Counted from the first letter of the stretch, positions 1 to 8,930 are shown. The stretch is 64,000 nucleotides of DNA from Leucobacter ruminantium (GCF_017565705.1 NZ_JAGDYL010000004.1:110223-174222); one strand, 5' to 3'. Notes: generated by a model not told the origin, from the letters alone. Numbers and translations: made by a program.

Positions 1-847
1 CCTCGTGCTCCTCTGCGAGCGCCGCCTGAGCGTCGTCTGCAGCATCAGCGAAACGGCGCTGAGCCAATTCCAGTTCGTCGTCGGTCGCGCGAATGCTGAT
101 CGTGTGACCGGGGAGCGTCGGGTCATCCACCTCGATGCCATAATCGACGAAGGCACGTACGATCTTGGACACTTCGCCGAGCGCCGAGACGTAGTACTCG
201 GCGTGGTCGTTGCCCGTCACCTGGCCGGAAGCGAAGGCCTGGTATGTTGCGACCTCGATGAAGAAGCCGCCGGGCTTCTTGGTGCCGAGGAGCGAGCGCC
301 GAGTCTGCCGCAGAAGCTTCACGGTGGGGACGTAGAAACCATCGTGCGCTGCATTCATCTCAGATGAGAGCGAAGTGAGTGACTCCGGGTTGGTGCGCAC
401 CCATTCGTTGTCGTTCCCCTTCTGCGGTATCTCCCAGGACTCGCCGTCCCAGTACGGGCGTGCGGGAACAGCGTCGACATAGAGGTCGTACTCGGGGAAG
501 GAAACCTGCAGGCTCCGATCCTGGCGTTTGGTCCGGAGATGCCCGTCGGCGTCTCTGCCGAACTCGGCATCCAGAACCGAGAAGAACCGGTCGAGGATCT
601 CCTTCGACGTGACATCGTTCGGCAGCTCGGGAAGTCGCACGAACACATCGACGTCCTTCACACGCTTGATCGAAACGCTTCTCTTGTAGGAACCGATCAG
701 CACCGGATTCACCCCGTAGCCAGTGAGCTTCGGATCGGCCTCGAGAACTTCGCGAACCAGGCGATGCGCCTCCGGCGCGTTGGCCTTGTCGTCGCCGGGC
801 TCGATAGAGCTCAGGGCATCTTTGAACTGCTGCTTCAGATGGGTCAT
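1..847 (-). CDS. CD-NTase (cGAS/DncV-like nucleotidyltransferase), 3' end cut by window edge
   Basis: About 282 residues can be read with no stop; only the last few tens of residues should be missing. Reading the minus strand from an ATG preceded by GGAG gives an SMODS-type nucleotidyltransferase. It has the G-S motif LIGSYKRS (residues 50-57), the metal-binding pair DVDVFV (Asp65, Asp67) and the third acidic residue in LYVDAVPAR (Asp125). A helical C-terminal half follows, with KPGGFFIEV and VDDPTLPGHT, as in CD-NTases. Such enzymes make cyclic di- or trinucleotide signals on phage infection and activate an effector (CBASS). The effector would lie beyond position 1, downstream on the same strand. 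Codon use is less GC-biased than in neighbours (AAA, GTT, TCT, AGA are common), consistent with horizontal gain. The divergent neighbour at 992 is unrelated. The family call is strong; membership of a complete CBASS operon is inferred. Confidence 0.85.
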   Translation of the reverse strand, partial: MTHLKQQFKDALSSIEPGDDKANAPEAHRLVREVLEADPKLTGYGVNPVLIGSYKRSVSIKRVKDVDVFVRLPELPNDVTSKEILDRFFSVLDAEFGRDADGHLRTKRQDRSLQVSFPEYDLYVDAVPARPYWDGESWEIPQKGNDNEWVRTNPESLTSLSSEMNAAHDGFYVPTVKLLRQTRRSLLGTKKPGGFFIEVATYQAFASGQVTGNDHAEYYVSALGEVSKIVRAFVDYGIEVDDPTLPGHTISIRATDDELELAQRRFADAADDAQAALAEEHE

Positions 848-991
848 CGGGTGCTCCGCTCTACGTTCGATTGATTCCTACGAGTGTACGAGCGGCCTCC
901 GACGTTGGATTCGCGGCTGCGGTACGCAGCTTCTCCGCTTCTGCTTAATCAGAGTCAGAGCTTCACCGCACCGACTCCCTACGATGGAACC

Positions 992-1597
992 ATGACCGCT
1001 CCGCAGGCACTGCAGCAGCCACAGCTTCCCGAGCTCCTCATCGTCCCCGACGTCGCCGCCTGGCGCGCCTGGCTCGACGAGCACGAAGACACCTCCGACG
1101 GGGTCTGGCTGGTGCTCGCGAAGAAGGGGACGACCGAGCCGACCACGCTGAGCTATGCGCAGGCGCTCGAGGAGGCCCTGTGCAGCGGGTGGATCGACGG
1201 GCAGAAGGGCAGCCTCGACGCGGCGACGTTCCGCCAGCGATTCACACCGCGCCGCCGCGCGTCGATGTGGTCGCAGCGCAACATCGGAATCGTCGAGGAG
1301 CTGATCGCGCAGGGACGCATGCGCGAGCGCGGCCAGGCCGAGATCGATCGCGCCAAGGTCGACGGTCGCTGGGAGCGCGCATACGCGGGATCCGCGAAGG
1401 CCGAGGTGCCCGACGATCTCACGGTCGCGCTCGCCGCATCCGAAAAGGCCGCCGCGACGTTCGCCTCCCTCAACGCTGCCAACCGCTACGCGATCCTGCA
1501 CCGCCTCATGACCGCCTCGAACGCCACGACTCGCGGCAACCGGCTCGCCAAGATCCTCACGATGCTCGAGAACGGCGAGACTCCCCACCCGCAGTAG
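992..1597 (+). CDS. YdeI/OmpD-associated family protein
   Basis: This 201-residue protein belongs to the YdeI/OmpD-associated family of small cytoplasmic proteins, sometimes called bacteriocin-protection proteins, whose biochemical role is unclear. Family hallmarks are the N-terminal WRAWLDEHEDTSDGVWLVLA segment, SGWIDGQKGSLD near residue 65, and FTPRRRASMWSQRN near residue 80. A C-terminal helical part ends in KILTMLENG. An upstream in-frame ATG at 884 would add 36 residues of non-conserved sequence; I chose the ATG at 992 because similarity to the family starts just after it. It is divergent from the CD-NTase gene and shows typical high-GC codon use, so it marks the core side of that boundary. 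Confidence 0.8.
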   Translation: MTAPQALQQPQLPELLIVPDVAAWRAWLDEHEDTSDGVWLVLAKKGTTEPTTLSYAQALEEALCSGWIDGQKGSLDAATFRQRFTPRRRASMWSQRNIGIVEELIAQGRMRERGQAEIDRAKVDGRWERAYAGSAKAEVPDDLTVALAASEKAAATFASLNAANRYAILHRLMTASNATTRGNRLAKILTMLENGETPHPQ

Positions 1598-1719
1598 GGC
1601 AACAGCTAGGAAGGCACGGCCGCCGCGAACCACCTTGCGGCGGAGCCGACCAGGTGGATCCCCGACCGCACCATCCGCGTTACACCCGATATTTGCGCTC
1701 CGGGACGATCGCGCCCACC

Positions 1720-2346
1720 ATGGAGCTCATGACCGAAACGGGAACGACCGCCGCCAACCTCGCCGCTGCGCTGAGCGCAGATGAGTCTTCGGCGCGCCTG
1801 CAGGCGGCGCTCACCGCGGGCACGCACCCCGACGACGCGTACCTGGAGCCCCTGATCGAGCGCTGCGCCGTCGAGCCCGACTTCTACGTGCGCGACATGC
1901 TCACCTGGGCGCTCACGCGGCTGTCGCCCGAGATCGTGCTGCCGCGCGTGCTCGAGGAGACGCGATCCGACGTGCCGCAGGCGCGCAGCCAGGCGCTGCA
2001 CACACTCTCGAAGCTCGGCGACGAGCGCGGATGGCACGCGATCACACCCGCCCATCTCCACGACGCCGACGACGAGGTCGCCCGCGCCGCCTGGCGCACC
2101 GCAGCCGGGCTCGCGCCACTCGACACCCACGCGGATCTCGCCCGAGAGTTCTCCCGCGAGCTGGGGCGCGGCGACCTCGACGTGAAGCGCAGCCTGAGCC
2201 GTGCCTTCGTGGAGCTGGGCGAGGATGCGATTCCCGCGCTGCAGGCCGTCACGATCGACGCCGCGCACGACAGCGAAACGGCGCAGCACGCGCGGGCGAC
2301 GCTCCGGCTGATCGAAGACCCCGAGGCCACCTTCGTGCTCGAATAG
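1720..2346 (+). CDS. HEAT-repeat domain protein
   Basis: This 208-residue, almost wholly helical protein contains successive HEAT-like pairs of helices (for example DFYVRDMLTWALTRLSPEIV, ARSQALHTLSKLGDERGW and EVARAAWRTAAGLAP). Such repeats form a curved scaffold for protein or nucleic-acid binding; no catalytic motif is visible. The start is taken at the ATG at 1720, with a second in-frame ATG three codons later; neither has a strong ribosome binding site. The reading frame stays open far upstream but that part overlaps the YdeI-like gene in another frame and is not plausible protein. Partner and function are unknown. Confidence 0.75.
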   Translation: MELMTETGTTAANLAAALSADESSARLQAALTAGTHPDDAYLEPLIERCAVEPDFYVRDMLTWALTRLSPEIVLPRVLEETRSDVPQARSQALHTLSKLGDERGWHAITPAHLHDADDEVARAAWRTAAGLAPLDTHADLAREFSRELGRGDLDVKRSLSRAFVELGEDAIPALQAVTIDAAHDSETAQHARATLRLIEDPEATFVLE

Positions 2347-2453
2347 CGCCCGACGGCGCGGGATCGGGAGCGAGATACTGCACTGCGCGAGGGATCTCGG
2401 GCGACTCGGGCGAGGGATCCCTGACGGCCCCCGGCGTCGCGCGAGAGGGATCC

Positions 2454-2960
2454 CTATCGGTCCCTGTCGACCTCGATCAACCGTGCATCGATCTCGCGGC
2501 CGTCGATGGTCACCTCCATCATCGTGCAGCGCGGCTGCCTGCGGCGGTCGGTGGGCGACCCGGGGTTCAGCAGGCGCATGCCGCCCGGCGAGACGGTGTC
2601 CCACGGGATGTGCGAGTGCCCGAACACGAGCAGGTCGACTCCTGGGACCTGCTCGTCCATGCGCTGCTCCCGGCCGCGCGTCTGGCCGGTCTCGTGCACC
2701 ACCGCGACCGAGACGCCCTCGACCGAGAACCGCGCGACCTCGGGCAGCCGCGCCCGCAACTCGGGGCCGTCGTTGTTGCCGAACACGCCGTGCAGCACGC
2801 TCGCCCGCGACGCGAGCAGGTCGAGTGTCGCCTCATCGACCCAGTCGCCCGCGTGCACCACGACGTCCGCGGCCCCGGCGGCGTCCAGCACCGCCCCCGG
2901 GAGGCGCCGCGCGCGCTTCGGCACGTGGGTGTCGGCGAGCAGCAGGAGCGTCGTGGTCAC
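2454..2960 (-). CDS. YfcE/MJ0936-family metallophosphodiesterase
   Basis: A calcineurin-like phosphoesterase of the small YfcE/MJ0936 type, which hydrolyses phosphodiesters with a two-metal centre. Metal ligands appear in order: LLADTHVPKR (Asp, His) at the N terminus, VVHAGDWVD, the GNNDG motif, VVHETGQ, and the final GHSHIP. The length (168 residues) is normal. I chose the GTG at 2960 because the beta strand leading into the first Asp begins right after it and GAGG lies 8 nt upstream. A TTG at 2996 is an alternative that adds 12 residues. It is divergent from poxB. Physiological substrate unknown. Confidence 0.85.
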   Translation of the reverse strand: MTTTLLLLADTHVPKRARRLPGAVLDAAGAADVVVHAGDWVDEATLDLLASRASVLHGVFGNNDGPELRARLPEVARFSVEGVSVAVVHETGQTRGREQRMDEQVPGVDLLVFGHSHIPWDTVSPGGMRLLNPGSPTDRRRQPRCTMMEVTIDGREIDARLIEVDRDR

Positions 2961-3131
2961 CCTCCCATCCTCGTGCCGCGGGAGCTCCTCGGGCAATCCC
3001 CGGAGGCTCCTCGGCCGGCCCCTTACACGCGCGCCGTCCCACTACCACTGCGACGCGGGCCGCACCACCCCTCGTGCCGCCCGCGCGGCGGAGAGAGGAT
3101 GGAACGGCAGTAGCAAAAAGGGAGGCAAGCT

Positions 3132-4856
3132 ATGGTCACCGTGGCGCAGAACATCGTCGACACCCTCGCCGAGAACGGGGTGCAGCGCGTGTACGGCATT
3201 CCGGGCGACTCGCTCAACGGCTTCACGGACGCGCTCCGCACTTCCGACATCGAGTGGGTGCACGTGCGTCACGAGGAGGCCGCGGCGTTCGCCGCATCGG
3301 GGGAGGCCGCGACGACGGGAAGGCTCGCCGTCTGCGCAGGCAGCTGCGGCCCGGGCAACCTGCACCTCATCAACGGGCTCTTCGACGCCAATCGCTCGCG
3401 CGTGCCCGTGCTGGCGATCGCCGCGCACATCCCGAGTGACGAGATCGGCTCCACCTACTTCCAGGAGACGCATCCGCAGGAGCTCTTCCGCGAGTGCTCG
3501 GTCTACGTCGAGCACGTCTCGACCCCGGCGCAGATGCCGGGCGTGCTGCGCATCGCGATGCAGACGGCGATCGAGAAGCGAGGCGTGGCCGTCGTGGTGA
3601 TCCCGGGCGATGTCGCGCTCACCGAGGCGACCGACACGACCGTCACCCGCCTCACCCCGTCGCAGCCGCGGGTGATCCCGTCGCAGGCCGAGCTCGACCG
3701 AGCGGTCGAGCTGCTCGACGGGGCCAAGAAGGTCACGATCCTCGCCGGGGCCGGCGTCGCGGGTGCGCACGACGAGGTCGTGGCGCTCGCCGACAAGCTC
3801 GCGGCCCCGATCGTGCACGCCCTGCGCGGCAAGGAGCACGTCGAGTACGACAACCCCTTCGACGTCGGCATGACGGGCCTCCTCGGCTTCGCCTCGGGCT
3901 ACCGGGCGATGGAGCAGGCCGACACGATCCTCATGCTCGGCACCGACTTTCCGTACCCGCAGTTCTACCCCGAGAAGGCGGTGAAGATCCAGGTCGACCT
4001 CCGCGGCGAGAACCTGGGCCGGCGCACCCCGCTCGACCTCGGGATCGTGGGCGATGTCGGCGAGACCGCCGCGGCGCTCCTCCCGCTCCTGAAGCACCGG
4101 CGCAGCCGCTCCCACCTCGAGAGTTCCGTCGAGCACTACACGAAGACGCGGCGGCGGCTCGACGAGCTCGCCGTGCCCGCGGGCTCGGGAAAGCCGATCC
4201 ACCCGCAGTACGTCGCGCGCCTGATCGACGAGATCGCCGCCGACGACGCCGTCTTCATCCCCGACGTCGGCTCGCCGGTCGTGTGGGCCGCGCGCTATCT
4301 GCGGATGAACGGCCGCAGGCGTCTCATCGGCTCCTTCAGCCACGGCTCGATGGCCAACGCCGTCTCGCAGGCGATCGGGGTGCAGGCGGCCCAGAGGGAT
4401 CGCCAGGTCATCGCGCTCGCCGGGGACGGCGGCTTCGCGATGCTGCTCGGCGAACTCCTCACGCTGGGCCAGAACGAGCCCCTGCCGGTGAAGATCGTGG
4501 TGTTCAACAACTCGTCGCTGAACTTCGTGGAGCTCGAGATGAAGGCGGCGGGCTTCGTGAACTACGGCACGGGCCTGAAGAATCCCGACTTCTCGGCGGT
4601 GGCCCGGGCCGTCGGCCTGCACGCCGTGCGGGTCGCCGAATCGGCCGAACTCGAAGCCGCGCTGCGCGACGCTCTCGCGCATCCGGGGCCCGCGCTCGTC
4701 GAGGTGATGACCGATCGCCAGGAGCTGTCGATGCCGCCCTCGATCTCCGCGGCGCAGATGAAGGGCTTCACGCTCTACGCGCTGCGCACCGTGCTCTCGG
4801 GGCGCGGCGACGAGATCGTCGACCTCGCCAAGACGAACCTGCGGCAGATCCTCTGA
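3132..4856 (+). CDS. poxB: pyruvate dehydrogenase (quinone) / pyruvate oxidase
   Basis: This thiamine-pyrophosphate enzyme oxidises pyruvate to acetate and CO2 and passes electrons to the quinone pool at the membrane. The 574-residue length matches E. coli PoxB (572). The N-terminal domain has YGIPGDSLNG and the catalytic Glu in RHEEAAAFAA near residue 48; the central FAD domain carries ILAGAGVAG. The C-terminal TPP domain has GDGGFAML near residue 433 and VVFNNSSLNF near 457, which bind the Mg-diphosphate. The C-terminal tail TLYALRTVLSGRGDEI resembles the membrane-association tail of PoxB rather than acetolactate synthase. GGGAGG lies 9 nt upstream of the ATG. A perfect hairpin follows the stop, so it is probably monocistronic. 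Confidence 0.93.
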   Translation: MVTVAQNIVDTLAENGVQRVYGIPGDSLNGFTDALRTSDIEWVHVRHEEAAAFAASGEAATTGRLAVCAGSCGPGNLHLINGLFDANRSRVPVLAIAAHIPSDEIGSTYFQETHPQELFRECSVYVEHVSTPAQMPGVLRIAMQTAIEKRGVAVVVIPGDVALTEATDTTVTRLTPSQPRVIPSQAELDRAVELLDGAKKVTILAGAGVAGAHDEVVALADKLAAPIVHALRGKEHVEYDNPFDVGMTGLLGFASGYRAMEQADTILMLGTDFPYPQFYPEKAVKIQVDLRGENLGRRTPLDLGIVGDVGETAAALLPLLKHRRSRSHLESSVEHYTKTRRRLDELAVPAGSGKPIHPQYVARLIDEIAADDAVFIPDVGSPVVWAARYLRMNGRRRLIGSFSHGSMANAVSQAIGVQAAQRDRQVIALAGDGGFAMLLGELLTLGQNEPLPVKIVVFNNSSLNFVELEMKAAGFVNYGTGLKNPDFSAVARAVGLHAVRVAESAELEAALRDALAHPGPALVEVMTDRQELSMPPSISAAQMKGFTLYALRTVLSGRGDEIVDLAKTNLRQIL

Positions 4857-4869
4857 GGGATCCATACAT

Positions 4870-4912
4870 GGTGAGGGATCGGGAACCCGCACCGGGTTCC
4901 CGATCCCTCACC
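4870..4912. terminator. hairpin between poxB and convergent gene, built on GTGAGGGATC
   Basis: A perfect 19-bp stem (GGTGAGGGATCGGGAACCC and its complement) with a 5-nt loop lies between two convergent genes. There is no clear T-run on either side, so it may be an atypical bidirectional terminator or a mobile or architectural palindrome. It contains the recurrent octamer on both arms. Confidence 0.6.
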
Positions 4913-4921
4913 GCGATCGCG

Positions 4922-5344
4922 TCAGTTCTCGTTCGCGGGGCCCGTCGGCGGCTCGCCGAGCGAGTCGGTGCCGCCGCCCGCGATGTCGAGGCGGTTGCGC
5001 AGATCCTCGGCGTCCTCGTCGGCGGGACCTGCCGGCTCACCGCCGGCACCGGCCCCGTCGCCCTCTGCGGGATCCCTGTCGGCCCCGCTTTCCCCACCGT
5101 CTCCTGTCGCCGCTCCCTCGCCCCTCGTGGAGGTTGCCGGGCCAACGGGGGTCGCTCCGCCCTCATCGGCCCAGTCGGAGCCGGTGCGATCATCGCGCGC
5201 GGGATCGCTTACGGCGTCGGCCTCCGCCACGCCCGGGCCCGCTCCGGTGGGGACGGTCTCGGTGCGCTCCTCGGGCTGGCGCTCCTCTGCCCGGCGCTCG
5301 CCGCTGCGGTCGTCGTGCTGATCGGGGGTCGAATGCTCCTGCAT
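4922..5344 (-). CDS. acidic, disordered hypothetical protein
   Basis: 140 residues of low-complexity sequence rich in Glu, Asp, Gly, Ala and Pro, with no recognisable domain, signal peptide or membrane segment. The start is the ATG preceded by GGGAGGG at 6-7 nt, which is the best support that this frame is translated. The C terminus has a more ordered stretch (DAEDLRNRLDIAGGG). Similar acidic linker-like small proteins are common in actinobacteria and may act as stress or hydration proteins, but I do not recognise a family. The gene could be spurious given the high G+C; the ribosome binding site argues otherwise. Confidence 0.55.
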   Translation of the reverse strand: MQEHSTPDQHDDRSGERRAEERQPEERTETVPTGAGPGVAEADAVSDPARDDRTGSDWADEGGATPVGPATSTRGEGAATGDGGESGADRDPAEGDGAGAGGEPAGPADEDAEDLRNRLDIAGGGTDSLGEPPTGPANEN

Positions 5345-5565
5345 GGTGGATCCCTCCCGGTATCGGTGCCGAACGAATCTCGCCCGGTACCCCGAACGTA
5401 TCCGCGGGCCGGCTGGGCGCTCCAGGGGTTGCGGTGCCGCACGCGGATGCGTTAGCAGCCCACGCCCGCGCGATGCCGAACGCGGGTAGGGTGCTGCCAG
5501 AACACACTGCGGGTGCGGCATCCGCGAGGGATCCCTCAACCGCCCCGCCGCACCGAGGAGACGAC

Positions 5566-6342
5566 ATGCCGCACCCCTATCTCGAGGGCACCGCGAAACC
5601 GCGGGTGTTCGCGCATCGCGGATTCGTGCCCGCGGACGCCGCCGCGCGCGGCATCGCGGAGAACACGCGCGCCGCGTTCGAGGCCGCCGTCGCGGCGGGC
5701 GCCGAGTACCTGGAATCCGACTGCCACCTGACGCGCGACGGCGCGGTGGTGCTCGCGCACGACGCCGACCTCACCCGGATCGCGGGCGACCCGAGGCGCG
5801 TCGCCGAGCTGAGCCGGGCCGAACTCGCGGAGGTCTTCGCGGATCGCGGCGGTCTGCTCACCCTCGACGAAGCGCTCGAAGCGTTTCCGCTCGCGCGCTT
5901 CAACATCGACGTGAAGGCCGCAGCCGCGGCGGAGCCCGCCGGCCGCATCGCCGCGCCCCACGCGCACCGCATGCTGCTGACGAGCTTCTCCGACGACATC
6001 CGCCTGCGCGCGCTGCGCGCCGCGGCCTCGGCCCCCGGAATCGAGCGCCTCGCCACCTCGCCCGGCCGCGGATCGCTCCTCCGGATACTCGCCGCGGTCG
6101 CCTCGCGTTCGCGCGGGCTCGCCGCCCGCGCCCTCCGGGGCGTCGACGCGCTGCAGATCCCGGAGCGGCACCGGGGCGTGCCCATCTTCGGCCCGCGCCT
6201 CGTCGCGGCCGCGCACGCGGCGGGAGTCGAGGTGCACGTCTGGACGGTCAACGACCCGGAGCGCATGCGATCCCTCGTCGCCCGCGGCGCCGACGGCATC
6301 ATCACCGACCGCGCCGATCTGGCGCTCGCGACGCTCCGCTAA
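5566..6342 (+). CDS. glycerophosphodiester phosphodiesterase family protein
   Basis: A 258-residue GDPD TIM barrel that hydrolyses glycerophosphodiesters to glycerol-3-phosphate and an alcohol. The catalytic His-Arg pair is in FAHRGF (residues 15-20), followed by ENTRAAFEAAV, the metal-binding Glu and Asp in YLESDCHLTRDG, and the second catalytic His in VVLAHDADLTR. The C-terminal signature VHVWTVNDPERM and DGIITDRADLA is typical. There is no signal peptide, so it is cytoplasmic. GAGGAG sits 6 nt before the ATG. Its stop overlaps the convergent HD-hydrolase stop by 4 nt. Confidence 0.9.
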   Translation: MPHPYLEGTAKPRVFAHRGFVPADAAARGIAENTRAAFEAAVAAGAEYLESDCHLTRDGAVVLAHDADLTRIAGDPRRVAELSRAELAEVFADRGGLLTLDEALEAFPLARFNIDVKAAAAAEPAGRIAAPHAHRMLLTSFSDDIRLRALRAAASAPGIERLATSPGRGSLLRILAAVASRSRGLAARALRGVDALQIPERHRGVPIFGPRLVAAAHAAGVEVHVWTVNDPERMRSLVARGADGIITDRADLALATLR

Positions 6343-6890
6343 CGGGAAGGGGGATCCGCAGCGGGGAGCCGCGTCAAGCGCTCGTCCAGCACCCGGTCCA
6401 GGCGGGCGATCTCGGGGGAGTCCTCGTGCAGGCCCGTGGCGGCGAGCAGTCTGACGCGCGCCGGCAGATACCGCTCGGCGCGCAGTTCGTGCGCACGCTC
6501 GGGGTGCACCTCTGCGAGCTCGGGATTCGACGCGAGGTTCCAGGCGTTGTCGACGAGCTTCACGTAGCGCCCCACGGGGTGGGCGCACGCGCGGTCGATG
6601 AGCCGTTCGTATGCCTCGCCCGGCCTGCGGGTCACCGACTCGACGGCGGAGACCACATCCGGTGCGACCCCGCGGTCGGCGAGTTCGCGCGCGGTCACGT
6701 CGGTGTCCTCGAGCACGTCGTGCAGCCACGCCGCTGCCTCAGCCCGAGGAGCGCTCGACTCGAACAGCGCAGCGCCCGCGGCGATCGGTGCGAGGTGGGC
6801 CTCGAGGTAGTCCCGCCCGAGCTTGTCGACCTGTCCGGCGTGGGCCTCGCGTGCGATCTCGCGGGCGAGCCGCTCGGCCTTCTGCGTCAT
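6339..6890 (-). CDS. HD-domain phosphohydrolase (RelA/SpoT-like HD)
   Basis: 183 residues. The metal-binding His and Asp occur in AAWLHDVLEDTDV (residues 53-65), with an upstream His in EAHAGQ and a downstream Asp in KLVDNAWNL. This arrangement matches small stand-alone HD proteins related to the (p)ppGpp hydrolase domain; actual substrate unknown, nucleotide or alarmone hydrolysis being the inference. The start is the ATG with GAGGAGCGAGG directly upstream. An upstream start at 6944 lacks such a site. Confidence 0.8.
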   Translation of the reverse strand: MTQKAERLAREIAREAHAGQVDKLGRDYLEAHLAPIAAGAALFESSAPRAEAAAWLHDVLEDTDVTARELADRGVAPDVVSAVESVTRRPGEAYERLIDRACAHPVGRYVKLVDNAWNLASNPELAEVHPERAHELRAERYLPARVRLLAATGLHEDSPEIARLDRVLDERLTRLPAADPPSR

Positions 6891-6962
6891 CCTCGCTCCT
6901 CGCCGGCCGCCGGAGGAGGCCTCACCGCTCAGTTCTACCAGCAAACGGAGATCGGCGGCGGG

Positions 6963-7016
6963 TCCCTTGACTCGGCTCCGCGCTCGTACCGCGGGGCGTC
7001 GGCCGGTGTCAAGGGA
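6963..7016. repeat. inverted repeat upstream of amino-acid permease
   Basis: TCCCTTGAC and GTCAAGGGA form a perfect 9-bp inverted repeat 36 nt apart, ending about 36 nt before the permease ATG. It could be an mRNA leader hairpin or a looped operator; no regulator can be named. Confidence 0.35.
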
Positions 7017-7052
7017 GGTCCGCGGCGCGCGCCGGAGGGCTACGCTCGCGCC

Positions 7053-8399
7053 ATGACACCAGAAGCAAGCTCCGCCTCAGCTGCGGCAGACGCGGCGCCC
7101 GAAGCACCCGGGCGCCTGCGACGCGCCATCACCGGCCCGCTCCTGTTCGCCTTCATCCTGGGAGACGTGCTCGGCGCGGGCGTCTACGCGCTCATGGGCG
7201 TGCTCTCCGAGCAGGTGGGCGGCCTGCTCTGGGCGCCGCTGCTGCTCGCGCTGGCGCTCGCCATGCTGACCGCGGGCTCCTACGCGGAGCTCGTCACGAA
7301 GTACCCGCGCGCGGGCGGCGCCGCGGTGTTCGCGGAGCGGGCGTTCCGCAGCCCGCTCGTGTCGTTCCTCGTCGGCTTCTCGATGCTCGCGGCGGGTGTC
7401 ACGAGCGCCGCGGGCCTCTCGATCGCCTTCGCAGGCGACTACTTCAGCACCTTCGTCGACCTCCCGGTCCCGCTCGTCGCACTGCTCTTCCTCGCAGTCG
7501 TCGCCGCGCTGAACGCCAGGGGCATCCGGGAGTCGATGGGCGCGAATCTCGTGATGACGATCATCGAGCTCAGCGGTCTCGTGATCGTGGTCGTCGTCGT
7601 CGCCGTCTTCGTGGCGGGCGGCGGGGGAGATCCCTCGCGGACCCTCGAGGCGCCCGCGGGCAGCGGCGTCGCGGGAGCCGTGCTCGCAGGCGCCATCATC
7701 GCCTTCTACTCCTTCGTCGGCTTCGAGACCTCGGCCAACGTGATCGAGGAGGTGAAGCAGCCCACCCGCACCTACCCGCGTGCGCTCTTCGGAGCGCTGA
7801 TCACCGCTGGGGCGGTCTACGTGCTCGTGGGTCTTGCGAGCGCCGCGGCACTGCCATCCGAGGAGCTGAGCGAGTCGAGCGGCCCGCTGCTCGCGGTGGT
7901 CGAGGCGACGGGGATCGGCGTGCCATCTGCGGTGTTCAGCCTCATCGCGCTCATCGCCGTCGCCAACGGGGCGCTGCTCACGATGATCATGTCGAGCCGC
8001 CTCGCCTACGGGATGGCGGAGCAGGGGCTGCTGCCGTCCGCGCTCTCGCGGGTGCTGCCGAAGCGCCGCACGCCGTGGGTCGCGATCCTCGTCACGACGA
8101 TCGCCGCGATGCTGCTCGCGCTCATCGGCGACCTCGCCACGCTCGCCGAGACGGTGGTCCTGCTGCTGCTCTTCGTGTTCCTGAGCGCGAACGTCGCCGT
8201 GCTCGTGCTGCGCCGCGACCGCGTGGAGCACGAGCACTTCAGGGTGTGGACCTTCGTGCCGGTGCTCGGGATCGCCTCGTGCGTGCTGCTGCTCACGCAG
8301 CAGCGCGGCATGGTCTGGCTCTTCGCGGCGGTCCTGCTCGCGGTCGGCGGGCTGCTCTACGCTGTGGCGAGATGGGGTGCACGGAGGGCCCGAGCATGA
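7053..8399 (+). CDS. APC-superfamily amino acid permease
   Basis: A 448-residue integral membrane protein with about 12 hydrophobic segments, of the amino acid-polyamine-organocation family. The first segment carries the unwound-helix motif FILGDVLGAGVYALMG, and later YSFVGFETSANVIEEVKQPT is the classic APC signature in the sixth segment. It should import an amino acid with a cation, but the substrate cannot be read from sequence. GGAGGG lies upstream of the ATG. The stop overlaps the start of the lipocalin gene (ATGA), so the two are probably co-translated. Confidence 0.9.
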   Translation: MTPEASSASAAADAAPEAPGRLRRAITGPLLFAFILGDVLGAGVYALMGVLSEQVGGLLWAPLLLALALAMLTAGSYAELVTKYPRAGGAAVFAERAFRSPLVSFLVGFSMLAAGVTSAAGLSIAFAGDYFSTFVDLPVPLVALLFLAVVAALNARGIRESMGANLVMTIIELSGLVIVVVVVAVFVAGGGGDPSRTLEAPAGSGVAGAVLAGAIIAFYSFVGFETSANVIEEVKQPTRTYPRALFGALITAGAVYVLVGLASAAALPSEELSESSGPLLAVVEATGIGVPSAVFSLIALIAVANGALLTMIMSSRLAYGMAEQGLLPSALSRVLPKRRTPWVAILVTTIAAMLLALIGDLATLAETVVLLLLFVFLSANVAVLVLRRDRVEHEHFRVWTFVPVLGIASCVLLLTQQRGMVWLFAAVLLAVGGLLYAVARWGARRARA

Positions 8400-8926
8400 A
8401 CGAATCTACACCCGAAGCGCAGCCGACATCGGTCGAGGATCTGGATCTGCAGCGCTATCTCGGTCTCTGGTACGAGGTGGGGCGGCTGCCGCTGCGCTTC
8501 GAGGACGATGCGGCGGTCGATGTGACCGCCGAGTACTCGCTGCGCGAGGACGGCACGGTGCGGGTGGACAACCGGTGCATCGATGCCGAGGGAGCGCCGA
8601 CACGGGCGCTCGGCCAGGCGGTGCCCGATGCGGAGCACCCGGGGCGGTTGCGGGTGAGCTTCCTTCCCGAGGGATTGCGGTGGATCCCCTTCACCCGCGC
8701 GGACTACTGGGTGCTCGAGATCGACCCTGACTACCGCCACGCCCTCGTCGGCACTCCCGATCGCAAGCACCTCTGGCTGCTCGGCCGGGAGCCGGTCATC
8801 GACGCGCAGCTCGAGCGGGAGTATCTCGGTGCGGCGCGCCGGCAGGGCTACGACCTGGCGGCATGGATCACGACGCCGCAGTCGGGCGGGCGGGTGACCG
8901 AGGAGATGCTCGCCGAGGAGCAGTAA
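8396..8926 (+). CDS. blc: bacterial lipocalin (Blc-like)
   Basis: A 176-residue lipocalin. The first structural signature is YLGLWYEVGRLP near residue 20 (Gly-x-Trp), the central strands include VRVDNRCIDAEG, and ADYWVLEIDPDYRHALVGTP with HLWLLGREP form the second and third conserved regions. Blc-type proteins bind fatty acids or lysophospholipids. The E. coli version is a lipoprotein; this one has no signal peptide or lipobox and should be cytoplasmic, as is common in actinobacteria. It overlaps the permease by 4 nt. Confidence 0.88.
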   Translation: MNESTPEAQPTSVEDLDLQRYLGLWYEVGRLPLRFEDDAAVDVTAEYSLREDGTVRVDNRCIDAEGAPTRALGQAVPDAEHPGRLRVSFLPEGLRWIPFTRADYWVLEIDPDYRHALVGTPDRKHLWLLGREPVIDAQLEREYLGAARRQGYDLAAWITTPQSGGRVTEEMLAEEQ

Positions 8927-8930
8927 GGGA

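Noticed and set aside
1180..1719. N-terminal extension of the HEAT-repeat protein
   Set aside because: The upstream open frame overlaps the YdeI-like gene and is Arg-rich shadow sequence.
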